Assembly: GCF_030679875.1 (NCBI RefSeq) | Contig: NZ_JAUXSP010000019.1 | Coordinates: 186,001-250,000, forward strand | Direction of reading: 5' to 3' | Source of the DNA: Phenylobacterium sp. | GTDB taxonomy: Bacteria; Pseudomonadota; Alphaproteobacteria; Caulobacterales; Caulobacteraceae | Length of the DNA: 64,000 nt | Shown: one piece after another, positions 51,569 through 62,830 of the stretch | How the letters are laid out: the number at the start of each line of letters is the position of its first letter | Numbering within the stretch: position 1 is the stretch's first letter | Made by a program: the position numbers and the translations under genes | Notes under the pieces: model-generated | What the model was told of the DNA's origin: nothing | The model's database searches: none | What the model saw: the letters and a program-made list of their open reading frames with translations, nothing else

Positions 51569-52678
51569 GTGTCGGACGAGACGCTCAAACTGACCCCCCT
51601 CTACGCCGCCCATCTGGAGGCCGGCGCCCGGATGGTCCCGTTCGCCGGCTATTCCATGCCGGTGCAGTACAGGGACGGCGTGCTCAAGGAACACCTCTGG
51701 ACCCGCGAGAACGCCGGCCTGTTCGATGTCTCCCATATGGGCCAGGCCCGCCTGCGCGGGGTTTCGCCCCTGTCGGCCTTCGAAGAGGTCACGCCGGGCG
51801 ACTTCATCGGCCTCAAGCCCGGCAAGCAGCGCTACTCCGTCCTTTTGAACAAGAAGGGTGGGATCATCGATGATCTGATGGCCGGTCGTCCCGATGACGA
51901 CGGCCTGTTTGTGGTGGTCAACGGGGCCTGCAAGGAAAACGACTTCAAGGTCATAGACGACGAACTGGCCGGTCAGGTGCGAATCGATCGTCTCGAGGAT
52001 CGGGCCCTGCTGGCTCTGCAGGGGCCGAAGGCTGCAGAGGTGCTGGCCATTCATGCGCCGGACGCCGCAAAACTGGCCTTCATGGAGACGGCCGCCCTGC
52101 AGGCCTTCGGGGTCGACGCCATCGTGTCGCGCTCGGGCTATACCGGCGAGGACGGCTACGAGATTTCCGTGCCGGGCGAGGCGGCTTTGCGCATCTGGAA
52201 CACCCTGTTGGCCGATGAGCGGGTGCGACCCATCGGCCTGGGCGCCCGTGACAGCCTGCGCCTGGAGGCGGGACTCCCCCTCTACGGCCACGACCTGGAT
52301 GAGACGGTCTCCCCCATTGAGGCGGGCCTGGGATTTGCGGTGTCCAAGAAGCGCCGCGACGCCGGCGACTTCCCCGGCGCCCGCCGCATCACCGCCGAGC
52401 TGGCAGGGGACCTGACCCGCAAGACGGTGGGCCTGAAGGTCGAGGGCGCCCCGGCCCGGGAAGGCGCCGAGATCGCCGATGCTGATGGCGATGTCGTCGG
52501 CCTCGTCACCTCCGGGGGATTTGCGCCGAGCCTGGGCTACCCCATCGCCCTGGGCTTCGTGCCGCCGGCCCTGGCCGCCGTCGGGACCGAGCTGAAGGTG
52601 ATCGTCCGGGGCAGGGCCCAGCCCGCCCAGGTGGTTGCAACCCCATTCGTCCCCCATCGCTATGTGCGCAAGGTTTAG
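51569..52678 (+). CDS. gcvT: Glycine cleavage system T protein (aminomethyltransferase)
   Basis: This is a 369-residue GcvT, which transfers the aminomethyl carbon from H protein to tetrahydrofolate, releasing ammonia. It starts with GTG 51569 (GGAGG, 7 bases upstream). [20 protein letters not shown] and [14 protein letters not shown] are the N-terminal family segments, with [16 protein letters not shown] and [19 protein letters not shown] in the middle. It is the first gene after the glycine riboswitch in gcvT-gcvH-gcvPA-gcvPB. Confidence 0.96.
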   Translation: MSDETLKLTPLYAAHLEAGARMVPFAGYSMPVQYRDGVLKEHLWTRENAGLFDVSHMGQARLRGVSPLSAFEEVTPGDFIGLKPGKQRYSVLLNKKGGIIDDLMAGRPDDDGLFVVVNGACKENDFKVIDDELAGQVRIDRLEDRALLALQGPKAAEVLAIHAPDAAKLAFMETAALQAFGVDAIVSRSGYTGEDGYEISVPGEAALRIWNTLLADERVRPIGLGARDSLRLEAGLPLYGHDLDETVSPIEAGLGFAVSKKRRDAGDFPGARRITAELAGDLTRKTVGLKVEGAPAREGAEIADADGDVVGLVTSGGFAPSLGYPIALGFVPPALAAVGTELKVIVRGRAQPAQVVATPFVPHRYVRKV

Positions 52679-52695
52679 AGAAGGAACGTCCCGAA

Positions 52696-53061
52696 ATGCG
52701 CTTCACCAAGGATCATGAATGGGTTTCCCTGGACGGGGACGTGGCCACCATCGGGATCACCGCCTACGCCGCTGAGCAGCTCGGCGACGTGGTCTTCGTC
52801 GAGACCCCGGACGTCGGCAAGACCGTCGCGGCGGGTGACGGCCTCGCCGTCGTCGAGAGCGTCAAGGCGGCTTCGGATGTCTACGCGCCCCTGTCGGGCG
52901 AGGTCCTGGAGGCCAACGGCGCCCTGGCCGAGGCCCCTGAGACCGTCAACCAGGCGCCTGAGGCCGGCGGCTGGTTCGCCAAGGTCAAGATCGCCGATGC
53001 TTCGGCCTATGAGGCGCTGATGGATCGCGCCGCCTATGACGCCTATCTGGAGACCCTGTAA
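52696..53061 (+). CDS. gcvH: Glycine cleavage system H protein
   Basis: This is a 121-residue H protein, the lipoylated swinging-arm carrier of the complex. The lipoate attachment lysine is Lys57 in [14 protein letters not shown]. It starts [12 protein letters not shown]. It lies 17 bases after gcvT, 5 bases before gcvPA. Confidence 0.97.
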   Translation: MRFTKDHEWVSLDGDVATIGITAYAAEQLGDVVFVETPDVGKTVAAGDGLAVVESVKAASDVYAPLSGEVLEANGALAEAPETVNQAPEAGGWFAKVKIADASAYEALMDRAAYDAYLETL

Positions 53062-53066
53062 CCCCC

Positions 53067-54413
53067 ATGCGCTACCTGCCGCTCACACCCGACGACCGCG
53101 CCCAGATGCTGGGGGTGATCGGCGCTGCGACCATTGATGACCTGTTCGCCGACGTGCCCGCCGCGGCGCGCAAGTCCGAGCCTTTCGCCCTGCAGCACCA
53201 TGCCGGCGAGCTTGAGGTGGAACGCGAGCTGTCGGCCCTGGCGGGGCTGAATCGCGCCGCCGGCGCGGGGCCGTTCTTCTGCGGCGCAGGCGCCTACCGC
53301 CACCACGTTCCGGCGACGGTGGACCACATCATCCAGCGTTCGGAATTCCTGACCAGCTACACGCCCTACCAGCCCGAAATCGCCCAGGGCACCCTGCAGG
53401 TCCTGTTTGAGTTCCAGACTCAGGTCGCCGCCCTGACCGGCCTCGATGTGGCCAATGCTTCGATGTACGACGGCTCCACGGCCTGCGCTGAGGCGGTGAT
53501 GATGGCCAGGCGGGTCACACGCCGGAAGCGGGCGGTGCTCTCAGGCGGCCTGCATCCGCACTATGCCGCCACCACCCAGACCATCGCCCATGCCGAGGGC
53601 ATGGACATTGTGCGCCAGGCGGTCGCCCTGGACGCCGAGGCCGCGGTGATCGACGCCATTGATTCTGAGACCGCCTGCGTCGTGGTTCAGACGCCGAACG
53701 TCTTTGGGACCGCGACCGACGTGACCGCCATCGCCGAAGCCGCCCATGCGGCCGGCGCCCTGCTGATCGTGGTGACCACCGAGGCGGTGTCCTATGGCCT
53801 TCTGAAGTCGCCCGGCGAGATGGGCGCCGACATCGCCGTCGCCGAGGGGCAGTCCATCGGCAATGCGCTGAACTTCGGCGGCCCCTATATCGGCCTGTTC
53901 ACCTGTCGGGAAAAGCTGGTCCGCCAGATGCCGGGTCGGCTCTGCGGCGAGACCGTGGACGCCGAGGGGCGTCGGGGCTTCGTGCTCACCCTGTCGACCC
54001 GTGAACAGCATATCCGCCGGGACAAGGCGACCTCCAACATCTGCACCAATTCGGGTCTGTGCGCGCTCGCCTTCACCGTCCATCTCTCCCTGCTGGGGGA
54101 GACGGGCCTGCGCCAGCTGGCGGCGATCAATCACGCCAAGGCCCAGCGTCTGGCCGGGGCCCTGGGCGCGGTCACAGGCGTCGAGGTTCTGACGCGGCGC
54201 TACTTCAACGAGATCGCCATCCGGCTTCCGGGGGACGCCGCCCGGATGGTCGAGGCGCTGCTGGAGGACGGGATCGTCGCCGGCGTGCCCTTCTCGCGGC
54301 TCGACCCGGCCGCCGGGCTGGACGATGTGCTGCTCTGCGCGGCGACCGAAACCACCCTGGATGAGGATATCGACGCCTTCGCCCAGGCCCTGTCCCGGAG
54401 GATCGGCCAATGA
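53067..54413 (+). CDS. gcvPA: Glycine dehydrogenase (decarboxylating) subunit 1
   Basis: This is a 448-residue P-protein alpha part, the split form of glycine decarboxylase found in many bacteria. Family segments: [57 protein letters not shown], and [20 protein letters not shown]. Together with GcvPB it decarboxylates glycine with PLP. The end overlaps gcvPB by 4 bases. Confidence 0.97.
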   Translation: MRYLPLTPDDRAQMLGVIGAATIDDLFADVPAAARKSEPFALQHHAGELEVERELSALAGLNRAAGAGPFFCGAGAYRHHVPATVDHIIQRSEFLTSYTPYQPEIAQGTLQVLFEFQTQVAALTGLDVANASMYDGSTACAEAVMMARRVTRRKRAVLSGGLHPHYAATTQTIAHAEGMDIVRQAVALDAEAAVIDAIDSETACVVVQTPNVFGTATDVTAIAEAAHAAGALLIVVTTEAVSYGLLKSPGEMGADIAVAEGQSIGNALNFGGPYIGLFTCREKLVRQMPGRLCGETVDAEGRRGFVLTLSTREQHIRRDKATSNICTNSGLCALAFTVHLSLLGETGLRQLAAINHAKAQRLAGALGAVTGVEVLTRRYFNEIAIRLPGDAARMVEALLEDGIVAGVPFSRLDPAAGLDDVLLCAATETTLDEDIDAFAQALSRRIGQ

Positions 54414-55990
54414 CCATGCAGACTGTCGGCCGGCCCACCCGGCCTGAGGATGTCCAGCCCCTGGACGCCGGCTTCACCTCCCTGACCGGCGGCCGTGGCC
54501 TGTTGCAGGACGAAGCCCTGATCTTCGAGCGGGACGGCTGGGGCAAGACCGGCGTCGACCTCCCGCCCGTCGAGGGATCAGCCGATGACCTCGGGGACCT
54601 GGTTCGCACGCGCCCGATCGGCCTGCCTGGCCTGTCGGAGCCCGAGGCCATGCGCCACTATGTGCGCCTGTCGCAGAAGAACCACGCCATCGACTTGGCC
54701 CTCTATCCCCTGGGGTCCTGCACGATGAAGCACAATCCCCGCCTGAACGAGAAGATGGCGCGGCTGGCCGGTTTCGCCGATCTGCATCCCATGGCGCCCC
54801 TGGCCACCATCCAGGGTGCGCTGACCCTGATGGACCGGCTCTCCCACTGGCTGAAGACGCTGACCGGCATGCCGGCCGTGGCCCTGTCGCCCAAGGCCGG
54901 CGCGCACGGGGAGCTGTGCGGCCTGCTGGCCATCCGGGCGGCCCATGAGGCGAAGGGCGATCCCCGCCGCCGCGTCCTGGTGCCGACCTCCGCCCATGGC
55001 ACCAATCCGGCCACCGCGGCCTTCGTCGGCTATTCGGTGACCGAGATCGCCCAGACCGATGACGGGCGCGTCGATCTCGCCGACCTGGCCGCCAAGCTGG
55101 GTCCGGACGTGGCGGCCATCATGGTCACCAATCCGAACACCTGCGGCCTGTTCGAGCGCGATATCATCGAGATCGCCCGCCTGACCCATGAGGCCGGGGC
55201 CTACTTCTATTGTGACGGCGCCAATTTCAACGCCATCGTCGGCCGGGTCCGCCCCGGCGACCTGGGCGTCGACGCCATGCACATCAACCTGCACAAGACC
55301 TTCTCCACCCCCCACGGGGGCGGTGGTCCTGGCGCGGGCCCCGTGGTGCTGTCGGAGGCCCTGGCGCCCTTCGCGCCGGCCCCCTGGGTCGTGCACGGGC
55401 CTGACGGCCTGACCCTCGTGGAGGAAACGGTGGAAGAGGCCGCCCAGGCCTTTGGCCGGATGAGCGCCTTCCACGGCCAGATGGGCATGTTTGTCCGCGC
55501 CTACGCCTACATGCGCAGCCACGGCGCCGATGGTCTGCGCCAGGTGGCCGAGGACGCCGTCCTCAACGCCAACTACATCAAGGCGCGCCTGTCGGGCGTC
55601 ATGACCCCGGCGTTCCCGGAGGGGCCGTGCATGCATGAGGCCCTGTTCGACGATTCCTGGCTTGAGGGGACCGGCGTCACCACGCTCGACTTCGCCAAGG
55701 CGATGATCGACGAGGGCTTCCACCCCATGACCATGTATTTCCCGCTGGTGGTCCATGGGGCGATGCTGATCGAGCCCACCGAAACGGAGTCCAAGCAGGA
55801 ACTCGACCGGTTCTGCGACGCGCTCATCGCCCTGGCCGAGGCGGCGAAGGCCGGTGATGTGGATCGCTTCAAGGGGGCGCCCTATCTGGCTCCCATGCGC
55901 CGTCTGGACGAGACCCTGGCGGCGCGCAAGCCGCGGCTGACCTGGAAACCGGAGCCGGGTGTGGCGCCGGCGCCGCTCGCCGCAGAATAG
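54410..55990 (+). CDS. gcvPB: Glycine dehydrogenase (decarboxylating) subunit 2
   Basis: This is a 526-residue P-protein beta part, carrying the PLP-binding lysine (Lys296) in [19 protein letters not shown]. It has [29 protein letters not shown] and the C-terminal [14 protein letters not shown] segment (here [13 protein letters not shown]). It overlaps gcvPA by 4 bases, a coupled pair. GC-rich hairpin sequences follow the stop (55991-56110) and may terminate the operon, but without a T tract. Confidence 0.97.
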   Translation: MTMQTVGRPTRPEDVQPLDAGFTSLTGGRGLLQDEALIFERDGWGKTGVDLPPVEGSADDLGDLVRTRPIGLPGLSEPEAMRHYVRLSQKNHAIDLALYPLGSCTMKHNPRLNEKMARLAGFADLHPMAPLATIQGALTLMDRLSHWLKTLTGMPAVALSPKAGAHGELCGLLAIRAAHEAKGDPRRRVLVPTSAHGTNPATAAFVGYSVTEIAQTDDGRVDLADLAAKLGPDVAAIMVTNPNTCGLFERDIIEIARLTHEAGAYFYCDGANFNAIVGRVRPGDLGVDAMHINLHKTFSTPHGGGGPGAGPVVLSEALAPFAPAPWVVHGPDGLTLVEETVEEAAQAFGRMSAFHGQMGMFVRAYAYMRSHGADGLRQVAEDAVLNANYIKARLSGVMTPAFPEGPCMHEALFDDSWLEGTGVTTLDFAKAMIDEGFHPMTMYFPLVVHGAMLIEPTETESKQELDRFCDALIALAEAAKAGDVDRFKGAPYLAPMRRLDETLAARKPRLTWKPEPGVAPAPLAAE

Positions 55991-56120
55991 CAGCGGTCGG
56001 GCCTCGAAAGGGCCCGGCTGTCGCCTTACTTTCAGACTGACGCTGCACATATGAGGAAGATGCGCGGGGGCCCCGCCTCCCCGGAAGGGTCGGCCCGCGC
56101 ACCATTCCAGGTTTGCCAGC

Positions 56121-56543
56121 GTGTCTCTCGCCCTCTCCGCGCGGACTTATGACCCCACCGCCGCCCGCGGGGGCCTTGGCCGGCTGTCGCGTCGGCTGAT
56201 CCGGCTTGGGCTGACGACGCTTGGCGGGGTGATTGTACTGGCCGGGGTCCTCATCGCGCCCTTGCCGGGGCCCATGGGGCTGCCGGTGGCGACGGTGGGC
56301 CTGATCCTGATTCTGCGAAATTCCTACAAGGCTCGCCGGGCCTTTGTGCGCTTCCAGCGCGCTCACCCGCGGGCCTTGCGTCCGGTCCGAAGACTTCTGC
56401 GGCGTCGACCAGAAGTGCTTTCGGTGATGTGGGAAATGACCCTGAAGACCGAGCGTCTGCTGGTCCCGCGGCGCTACCGGGTGGCGATCCGCGGGCGGCG
56501 CCTGTTCCGGCGCCGCCGCAGGGCTTCGACTATTGTAGCTTAG
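56121..56543 (+). CDS. PGPGW-type small membrane protein
   Basis: This is a 140-residue protein starting at GTG 56121. It has one or two hydrophobic segments: [20 protein letters not shown], then a loop PLPGPMGLP, then [20 protein letters not shown]. This matches the putative transmembrane PGPGW-type family. The rest is highly basic (many Arg), likely cytoplasmic and possibly nucleic-acid or lipid binding. The function is unknown. Its end overlaps the atpF gene by 14 bases on the other strand. Confidence 0.72.
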   Translation: MSLALSARTYDPTAARGGLGRLSRRLIRLGLTTLGGVIVLAGVLIAPLPGPMGLPVATVGLILILRNSYKARRAFVRFQRAHPRALRPVRRLLRRRPEVLSVMWEMTLKTERLLVPRRYRVAIRGRRLFRRRRRASTIVA

Positions 56544-57021
56544 CGGCCATCTGGCCGATGGCCTTGTCCACCAGGGGATCGGTGGTCGCAGCCGCCAGGC
56601 GGCCGGCCAGGACGGTGCGCGCGGCCTCGGCGGCGAGCTCCGCAGCCGCGGCCTTGACGTCGGCCATGGCCTGCGCCTCGGCGGTGGCGATCTTGCGCTC
56701 AGCCATTTCGGTGCGGCGGACAATCTGCTCCTCGAGCTTCACGGCTGCGTCCTTGCGCATCCGCTCGGCGTCGTCCTTGGCCTGGGCCAGCATGTCGGCG
56801 GCCAGGCGTTCGGTCTCTTCCCGCTGAGCCTTGATCTCCGTCAGCAGGCGCTCGGCCTCGGCCCGCAGCTTCTGGGCCTCGTCCAGCTCAGCCTGGATCC
56901 GCTCAGCGCGGGCGTCCAGGGCCCCCGCCAGGGCGGCGGGCACCTTCAGATAGATCAGCAGCCCGAAGAAGATCAGGACGGCGACCAGAACCCAGAATTC
57001 GGCGGTTATGAAAAAGGACAT
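56530..57021 (-). CDS. atpF: ATP synthase F0 subunit b
   Basis: This is a 163-residue b subunit: N-terminal membrane helix ([20 protein letters not shown]) and a long charged coiled-coil stalk (alternating Ala/Glu/Arg from residue 35 on). It forms part of the peripheral stalk with the b' subunit. ATG 57021 lies 11 bases after the b' stop. This is the last gene of the minus-strand F0 operon. Confidence 0.95.
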   Translation of the reverse strand: MSFFITAEFWVLVAVLIFFGLLIYLKVPAALAGALDARAERIQAELDEAQKLRAEAERLLTEIKAQREETERLAADMLAQAKDDAERMRKDAAVKLEEQIVRRTEMAERKIATAEAQAMADVKAAAAELAAEAARTVLAGRLAAATTDPLVDKAIGQMAAKLQ

Positions 57022-57032
57022 CTGGTCTCTCC

Positions 57033-57632
57033 TCAGGCGGCGTTGCGCGCGATCGCAGCGTCCACCTCGGCGCGAGTCGGCGCCTGGCCGCTCAGCTTCT
57101 CGACGATGGCTTCAGCGGTCTCGGCGGCCAGGCTGCGCACATTGGCCATGGCCTTCTCGCGGCCGGCCTGAATGCCGGCCTCGGCGACGGCCAGCCGTTC
57201 GTGCAGCTTGGCTTCCTCGGCGGCGTTGCGGGTGTCAGCCTCAGCCTTGGCCGCGGCCTTGGCGTCGGCGGCGGTCTTCTGCGCGCGTCCCCGGGCCTGG
57301 GCGAGTTCCGCAGCGGCCTCGGCCGACTGGCGCTCGGCCTCATCGCGGGCGGCGCGGGCGTCGGCGAGGTCACCCTCGATCTTCGCCGCCCGGGCCTCGA
57401 TGGCCCCGCCCACCCGGGGCAGGAACAGCTTGGACAGGATGACGTAGAGAATGGCGAAAACGATGAGCAGCCAGAAGATCTGGCCCGGCCAGTAGCCGAA
57501 CTCGAACTGGGGCAGGCCCGACGTACCGTGTTCGGCCGCTTCCGTGCTCTCGTGCAGATCGTGGCTCAGGGTGGTCGGTGGGGTCTCGACGATCGCCCCG
57601 CCCGGCTCAAGCTCTGTTGTGGTCTGGGCCAT
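57033..57632 (-). CDS. atpG: ATP synthase F0 subunit b' (second b-type subunit)
   Basis: This is a 199-residue b' subunit of the alphaproteobacterial and photosynthetic type: a 60-residue N-terminal extension with [20 protein letters not shown] starting the membrane helix at about 45, followed by a coiled-coil stalk rich in Ala/Glu/Lys. It pairs with b in the peripheral stalk. Some annotations call it atpF2 or atpX. ATG 57632 is 119 bases from the c-subunit stop. Confidence 0.93.
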   Translation of the reverse strand: MAQTTTELEPGGAIVETPPTTLSHDLHESTEAAEHGTSGLPQFEFGYWPGQIFWLLIVFAILYVILSKLFLPRVGGAIEARAAKIEGDLADARAARDEAERQSAEAAAELAQARGRAQKTAADAKAAAKAEADTRNAAEEAKLHERLAVAEAGIQAGREKAMANVRSLAAETAEAIVEKLSGQAPTRAEVDAAIARNAA

Positions 57633-57751
57633 TCAAGGCGCTCCGTTGAGTCTGCTCAGGTCCATGCGGCTGTAGGGGCCCTCCGCAGGGCGGGCCATGC
57701 GAAAGGCGGGCCGTTCTCCAGCCCGCCCCCCAACGCACGGATAGTCTCGCC

Positions 57752-57979
57752 TTAGGCGGCGAACAGGATCAGCAGCGCGACCACGAAGGCGAAGATGCCG
57801 AGGGCTTCGGTCAGGGCCATGCCCAGGAAGAGCATCGGACGCTCGCCGGCCGAGGCCGACGGGTTGCGCAGGGCGCCGTTGAGGTATTGGCCGAACATGG
57901 TGCCGAGGCCGATACCGGCGCCGATCATGCCCAACATCGCCAGGCCAGCGCCGACGTATTTAGCAGCAAGGGGATCCAT
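57752..57979 (-). CDS. atpE: ATP synthase F0 subunit c
   Basis: This is a 75-residue hairpin of two hydrophobic helices (15-32 and 53-75) joined by a polar loop (LRNPSASAGERPML). The ion-binding carboxylate is Glu58 in ALTEALGIF. It is the proteolipid ring that carries protons through F0. ATG 57979, with 58 bases between the a-subunit stop and the start. Confidence 0.97.
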   Translation of the reverse strand: MDPLAAKYVGAGLAMLGMIGAGIGLGTMFGQYLNGALRNPSASAGERPMLFLGMALTEALGIFAFVVALLILFAA

Positions 57980-58037
57980 CGAGAGTGCTCCGTGTAAGCG
58001 ATGGGGTCGGGAAACGGGGGTGAGCAGTCGGTCGTGA

Positions 58038-58790
58038 TCAGTGGCTATGCAGGTTCACGACGTCGTTCAGATAGACGCAGGCCAGCACGGCGAAGACGAA
58101 CGCCTGCAGGAACGCGACCATGAACTCAAGGGCGGTGATGGCTACGGTGCCGGTCAGGGTGACCAGGGCGCCGACGATCCCCAGCGCGCCCAGCGCGCCC
58201 AGGGAGACCACGAAGCCGCCGAAGACCTTCAGGACGACGTGGCCGCCGACCATGTTGCCAAACAGTCGAAGGGCCAGGGTCACCGGACGAACCAGGAAGG
58301 AGATGACCTCAATCACCACCACCAGGGGCAGGACGAAGAAGGGCACGCCTGAGGGGACGAACAGCTTGAAGAAGCCCAGGCCGTTGCGGGCGAAGCCCAC
58401 GGCGATGACCACGGCGATCACCAGGACGCCCAGGGTGGCGGTCACCGCCAGCTGCGAGGTCGAGGTGAAGAAATAGGGGACCATGCCCAGGAGGTTCATG
58501 GCCAGGATGAAGGCGAACAGGGTGAAGACGAAGGGGAAGTAGCGCTTGCCCTCGTGGCCGATGATCGAGTCGGTCAGATTGTGGATCAGCTCATAGAGCA
58601 TCTCGCCAACCGACTGCAGTCGGCCCGGCACCACGGCGGCCTTGGCCGAGGCGGCGGCGAAAAACAGGGTGACGCTGGCCGCGGCGATGATCATCCACAG
58701 GGCCGAATTGGTGATCGAAAGATCGAAGCCCGCAACAGCAGGAAGCTCGAGAACCTGCTGGATCTCGAACTGGTGCATCGGATCGGCCAC
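58038..58790 (-). CDS. atpB: ATP synthase F0 subunit a
   Basis: This is a 250-residue a subunit with six hydrophobic helices. The essential arginine is in VTLALRLFGNMVGGH, in helix 4, and the C-terminus has QAFVFAVLACVYLNDVV. It forms the proton path against the c ring. ATG 58790 is 3 bases after the atpI stop. Confidence 0.97.
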   Translation of the reverse strand: MADPMHQFEIQQVLELPAVAGFDLSITNSALWMIIAAASVTLFFAAASAKAAVVPGRLQSVGEMLYELIHNLTDSIIGHEGKRYFPFVFTLFAFILAMNLLGMVPYFFTSTSQLAVTATLGVLVIAVVIAVGFARNGLGFFKLFVPSGVPFFVLPLVVVIEVISFLVRPVTLALRLFGNMVGGHVVLKVFGGFVVSLGALGALGIVGALVTLTGTVAITALEFMVAFLQAFVFAVLACVYLNDVVNLHSH

Positions 58791-58793
58791 GCC

Positions 58794-59195
58794 TCAGTCC
58801 CTCTTATTCTGGCCAGGCCCCGCGGGCCAGCCGTCGTCGTCTGCGTCTTCGTCGTCGAAGGGGACCGAGGAAACCGGTCCGGCCTTCGCCGCCGCCTGCG
58901 CGCTCATGCGTCCCGCAGAGCGCGAGATCAAGAACATCGCCAGGGCGGTACCCACTAGCACGCCCAGGAGCAAGCCCCACGGCGAGGTTCCAGCCCATTG
59001 ATCGAAGAGCCAGCCAAGGCCGAGCCCCCCAAGAACACCCCCGATCAGCTCCGCCACCAGCTTGTAGCCAGAGCCGATCGCGCCCGTATCGAACTTCCCC
59101 TTCCGCTCGCGCGCCGCGCGCTGGACATCGACGGCGTCCAGTTGAGCATCGAGGCGTTTCAGCGCCTCTTCGTGCGGATCGGTCGGTTGCGACAT
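58794..59195 (-). CDS. atpI: AtpI/AtpZ-type ATP synthase assembly protein
   Basis: This is a 133-residue protein with a soluble, charged N-terminus (SQPTDPHEEALKRLDAQLDA) and two hydrophobic helices: GYKLVAELIGGVLGGLGLGW and WGLLLGVLVGTALAMFLI. It is the first gene of the F0 operon atpI-atpB-atpE-atpG-atpF and is thought to help assemble the c ring. The ATG 59195 start is fixed by upstream stop codons. A promoter of TTGACG/TAGGTT lies 64-92 bases upstream. Confidence 0.9.
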   Translation of the reverse strand: MSQPTDPHEEALKRLDAQLDAVDVQRAARERKGKFDTGAIGSGYKLVAELIGGVLGGLGLGWLFDQWAGTSPWGLLLGVLVGTALAMFLISRSAGRMSAQAAAKAGPVSSVPFDDEDADDDGWPAGPGQNKRD

Positions 59196-59258
59196 GAGCG
59201 GATGGCGCCTTCCGGGGGCGTGGGCGGCCTGCCGGCGCCCCTGGTTCGATCGCGGCGG

Positions 59259-59287
59259 AACCTAAAGGGGCGAGGGTACAGCGTCAA
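59259..59287 (-). promoter_or_regulatory. Probable promoter of the atp F0 operon
   Basis: On the minus strand, TTGACG (59287-59282) and TAGGTT (59264-59259) are separated by 17 bases, close to the bacterial housekeeping consensus. Position, 64-92 bases before the atpI start, fits. The TTGACG element also matches the -35 preference of Caulobacter. Confidence 0.6.
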
Positions 59288-59363
59288 GGCGCTGACGCCT
59301 GTGTCTAATTGTTTGATTTGTATTGGCTATCGGCCTAGTCCGTCGATTCGGCCCCTGTCGGGC

Positions 59364-62300
59364 CTATTCCGCGGCCAGGGCCTCGGCCTGGCGAAGGTCC
59401 ACCGAGACCAGCTGGGAGACCCCCCGCTCGGCCATGGTCACCCCAAACAGCCGGTCCATGCGGGCCATGGTCACCGGATTGTGGGTGATGGTGATGAACC
59501 GGGTCTCGGTGCGGCTGCGCATCTCGTCGAGCATATTGCAGAACCGGTCCACATTGGCGTCGTCCAGGGGGGCGTCCACCTCGTCCAGCACGCAGATGGG
59601 CGCCGGATTGGCCAGGAAGACAGCGAAGATCAGGGCCGCGGCCGTCAGGGCCTGCTCGCCGCCGCTCATCAGGCTCATGGTCGCCATGCGCTTGCCCGGT
59701 GGGCAGGCGAAGATCTCCAGGCCGGCCTCAAGGGGGTCGTCGGACTCCACCAGGCGCAGCTCGGCCTGCCCGCCTTCGAACAGGGTTTGAAACAGGGTCT
59801 TGAAGTGGCCGTTGATCACCTCGAAGGCGGCGGTCAGCCGCTCCCGGCCTTCGCTGTTCAGTTCGTCGATGCCCTGCCGCAGCCGGGCGATGGCGCCGGT
59901 CAGATCGGCGCGCTCGGTCTGCATGGTCTCCAGGCGCGTGGCGCTCTCGCGGGCCTCGTCTTCGGCGCGCAGATTGACGGCGCCGATAGACTCCCGTTGC
60001 CGCTCCAGGGCCACGAGGTGGGCCTCCATGCCGCCGGCGTCGGCGGGAATGGCGACCGCCTCATCGGCCAGCAGGCGGGCCAGTTCCGCGGGCTCCACCT
60101 GGGCGGTGTCCCGGATCTGCTCGGTGATCTCGGCCAGCCGCTGCGCCGCGGCCTCCCGATGGGCGTCCAGGGCGGCGCGGGCTTCGCGCGCCTGGGCGGC
60201 GGCGGCTTCAGCGGCGCGCAGGGCCCGCTCGGTGGTCGATCGCGCCGTCTCGGCGCCCAGCATGGCGTCGCGAGCCTGAGCCCGTCGGGTCTCGGCCGCG
60301 GCGAAGGCGTCCAGCAGGGCGATGCGGCGGGACTCCAGGGCCTTGGGGGCCTCCCGGGCGGCGTCCAGGGCCTGCAGGCTGCGGGTCCGCTCGGCCTCCA
60401 GGCTCTCCAGCCGCCGGGCGGCGGTGTCGGCCCGCCGCGCCCAGTCGTCGCGTTCGCGGACCAGGGTGGCCAGGCGCCGGGAGCGCCCCTCCCGTTCGCG
60501 GGTCTCGACATCCAGCGCCGAGCGGGCGGCCGCGGCGGCTTCCCGGGCAGGGCCAGCGGCGGTGCGGGCCGTGGCCAGCGCCTGGGCCAGGTCGCCATTC
60601 GCGCTCGCGCCTCCCAGCTCGGCGAGGACGGCGGCGTGGTGGCTTTCGGCCTCGGCCAATTCGGCCTCGAACCGGCCGATCATGTCATCCAGGGACTGGG
60701 CCTGAGCCTCCCGTCGGGCGGAGTCCCGCTCCAGCCGCTCCAGCGCCGCGCGGGCCTGTCCCAGGCGGTGTTCGCAGGCCGGCGGCTCCCGCCGCGCCGC
60801 CCTCTGGGCGAGTTCGGCCTCCGCCTGCATGCGCTGTGCGGCCGCCAGGGTCGCCTGGGCGCCCTGGGCGGCGGGGGTCAGCGCCTCGATCTCCGCCTCG
60901 ACCTCGGCCAGCCGCGTCTTCTGCTCCAGCCGCACCGCGGCGGGCTTCTTGGCCTCGGCCCGGGCGGTGAAGCCGTCCCAGCGCCAGAGATCGCCTTCGC
61001 GGGAGACCAGCCGGCAGCCGGGGGCGATCAGCTTGGCCAGAGCCTCGCCGGCGTCCCGGGACACCAGCGCGACAAAGGCGAGCCGCGCGGCCAGCTGCGG
61101 CGGCGCCTTGATGTGGTCGCTCAGGGGCGTGGCGCCAGCCGGCCAGATGGGCGCCTCGGCCTCCCCGCCGCCCCAATAGGCCGGCGCCTTGGCGTCGAGG
61201 GCGGCCTCAAGGTCATCGCCGAGGGCCGCGGCCAGGGCCATTTCATAGCCCCGCTCAGGCGCGACGGCGTCCAGGGCCGGGGCGAAGCCGCCCCGCAACT
61301 GGGGGGCGACGATCTGGGCCAGCGCCCGGGCCTCGGCGGTGAGGCGGGCGATAACCTCGTCTTGCTTTCGTGCGGCCTCGCGGGCCTCGGCCTCGGCGGC
61401 GGCCGCCCGGCTCTGGGCCTCCTCGGCGGCCTCGAGTTGCGCTCGCGCGGCGCTTAGGGCGGCGAGGTCGGCGTCGAACCGGGCCTTGGCCTCTATGATG
61501 GCGGGATCCTGCGCCGGCCCGATGGCGGCCCGCTCGGCGCGGGTCTGATCAAGGGTGCGGCGGGTCCGGGCGACCCGCGTCTCGGCTTCGCTGATCCGGG
61601 CGGCGGCTGCGCGGCTTTGAGCCTCCTGGGCGGCCAGGGCGGCGGCCAGGCGCTCGACCTCGGCGTCGGCGGCCGCCCGCACGGCCTCGGCCTCGCTGAG
61701 GGCGGCCTGAAGCTCGGGCTGGCGTTCGGGCGCCTGGGCCACGGCGGCCTCCAGGGCCTCGACGTCTTCGACCAGGCGGGCGAGGGCGGCCTGAGCGTCC
61801 TCGACCATCTGGCTTTCGCGACCCCGGTCAGCGTCGATGCGGTTGATCTCCGCCTCGCCGCGGGTCACTTCGGCGGCCAGGGCCTCGTCTTCCCGTTCGA
61901 TGCGGTCCTTGTCGATGGCGAGCTTGCCCAGCACGGCGGCGGCCACCGCTTCGGCCTCACGCAGGGGGGCGAGCGCCGCCTCGGCGATGGCGGCGTCTGT
62001 CGTGGCGGCGGCGGCGGCGCGAGCGGCCGCCTCCACGGCGCGACCTGCTTCGCCAGCCTCCCTGTGCAACCGCTCCGCAGCCAGGCGCGCCTCAGTCCAG
62101 CGGGCGTGGAGCAGGGCCGATTGCAGGGTGCGGATCTCGGCGGACAGGCGCTTGTAGCGCTCGGCCTGCCGGGCTTCCCGGCGCAGGCGGTTGAGCCCGC
62201 CTTCCAGTTCCTGGGCCACGTCGTCCAGGCGGGCGAGGTTGGTCTCGGCCGCCCGCAGCCGCAGCTCGGCCTCATGGCGGCGTGAATGCAGGCCTGAGAC

Positions 62301-62807
62301 GCCGGCCGCCTCCTCGAGGATCAGCCGCCGGTTCTGCGGCTTGGCGGCGATCAGCTCGGAAATCTGTCCCTGGCGCACCAGGGCGGGGGAGTTGGAACCG
62401 GTGGAGGCGTCGGCGAACAGCAGCTGGACGTCCCGGGCGCGGACCTCCTTGCCATTGATGCGGTAGGTGGAGCCCGAGCCCCGGTCGATCCGGCGCACCA
62501 CCTCGAGAACCGGATGGTCGTTGTAGGCGGCCGGCGCGCGTCGGTCGGCATTGTCGATGGTCAGGGTGACGTCGGCATGGTTGCGGGACGGACGCTTGCC
62601 CGACCCCGCAAAGATGACGTCGTCCATGCCGCCGGCCCGCATGGCCTTGGCGGAATTGGCGCCCATGACCCAGCGCAGGGCTTCCAGCAGGTTCGACTTG
62701 CCGCAGCCGTTCGGCCCGACAATTCCCGTCAGCCCCGGCTCGATCCGGAACTCGGTCGGATCGACGAAGGACTTGAAGCCGGTGAGCCGAAGCCGCTGGA
62801 AGCGCAC
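59364..62807 (-). CDS. smc: Chromosome segregation protein SMC
   Basis: This is a 1147-residue SMC ATPase that extrudes DNA loops and separates chromosomes with ScpA/B. Walker A GPNGCGKS (31-38) is in the N-terminal head, then a long coiled coil (many Glu/Ala/Arg), a hinge near 490-640 with [16 protein letters not shown], the second coiled coil, and the C-terminal head with signature [14 protein letters not shown] and Walker [14 protein letters not shown]. The length is that of Caulobacter-type SMC. It stops 168 bases before the atpI start. Confidence 0.98.
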   Translation of the reverse strand: MRFQRLRLTGFKSFVDPTEFRIEPGLTGIVGPNGCGKSNLLEALRWVMGANSAKAMRAGGMDDVIFAGSGKRPSRNHADVTLTIDNADRRAPAAYNDHPVLEVVRRIDRGSGSTYRINGKEVRARDVQLLFADASTGSNSPALVRQGQISELIAAKPQNRRLILEEAAGVSGLHSRRHEAELRLRAAETNLARLDDVAQELEGGLNRLRREARQAERYKRLSAEIRTLQSALLHARWTEARLAAERLHREAGEAGRAVEAAARAAAAATTDAAIAEAALAPLREAEAVAAAVLGKLAIDKDRIEREDEALAAEVTRGEAEINRIDADRGRESQMVEDAQAALARLVEDVEALEAAVAQAPERQPELQAALSEAEAVRAAADAEVERLAAALAAQEAQSRAAAARISEAETRVARTRRTLDQTRAERAAIGPAQDPAIIEAKARFDADLAALSAARAQLEAAEEAQSRAAAAEAEAREAARKQDEVIARLTAEARALAQIVAPQLRGGFAPALDAVAPERGYEMALAAALGDDLEAALDAKAPAYWGGGEAEAPIWPAGATPLSDHIKAPPQLAARLAFVALVSRDAGEALAKLIAPGCRLVSREGDLWRWDGFTARAEAKKPAAVRLEQKTRLAEVEAEIEALTPAAQGAQATLAAAQRMQAEAELAQRAARREPPACEHRLGQARAALERLERDSARREAQAQSLDDMIGRFEAELAEAESHHAAVLAELGGASANGDLAQALATARTAAGPAREAAAAARSALDVETREREGRSRRLATLVRERDDWARRADTAARRLESLEAERTRSLQALDAAREAPKALESRRIALLDAFAAAETRRAQARDAMLGAETARSTTERALRAAEAAAAQAREARAALDAHREAAAQRLAEITEQIRDTAQVEPAELARLLADEAVAIPADAGGMEAHLVALERQRESIGAVNLRAEDEARESATRLETMQTERADLTGAIARLRQGIDELNSEGRERLTAAFEVINGHFKTLFQTLFEGGQAELRLVESDDPLEAGLEIFACPPGKRMATMSLMSGGEQALTAAALIFAVFLANPAPICVLDEVDAPLDDANVDRFCNMLDEMRSRTETRFITITHNPVTMARMDRLFGVTMAERGVSQLVSVDLRQAEALAAE

Positions 62808-62830
62808 GGGCGCCTAGGTCCCCCTCAGGC

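Noticed and set aside
55991..56110. GC-rich inverted repeats after gcvPB as a Rho-independent terminator
   Set aside because: Stems are present with wobble pairs, but no T tract follows, so they are not reported as a terminator.
58998..61457. Very long open frame (819 codons) on the plus strand opposite atpI and smc
   Set aside because: It is antisense to two certain genes, is rich in Gly/Gln/Arg/Leu with no domain pattern, and follows from high GC3 in the real frame.
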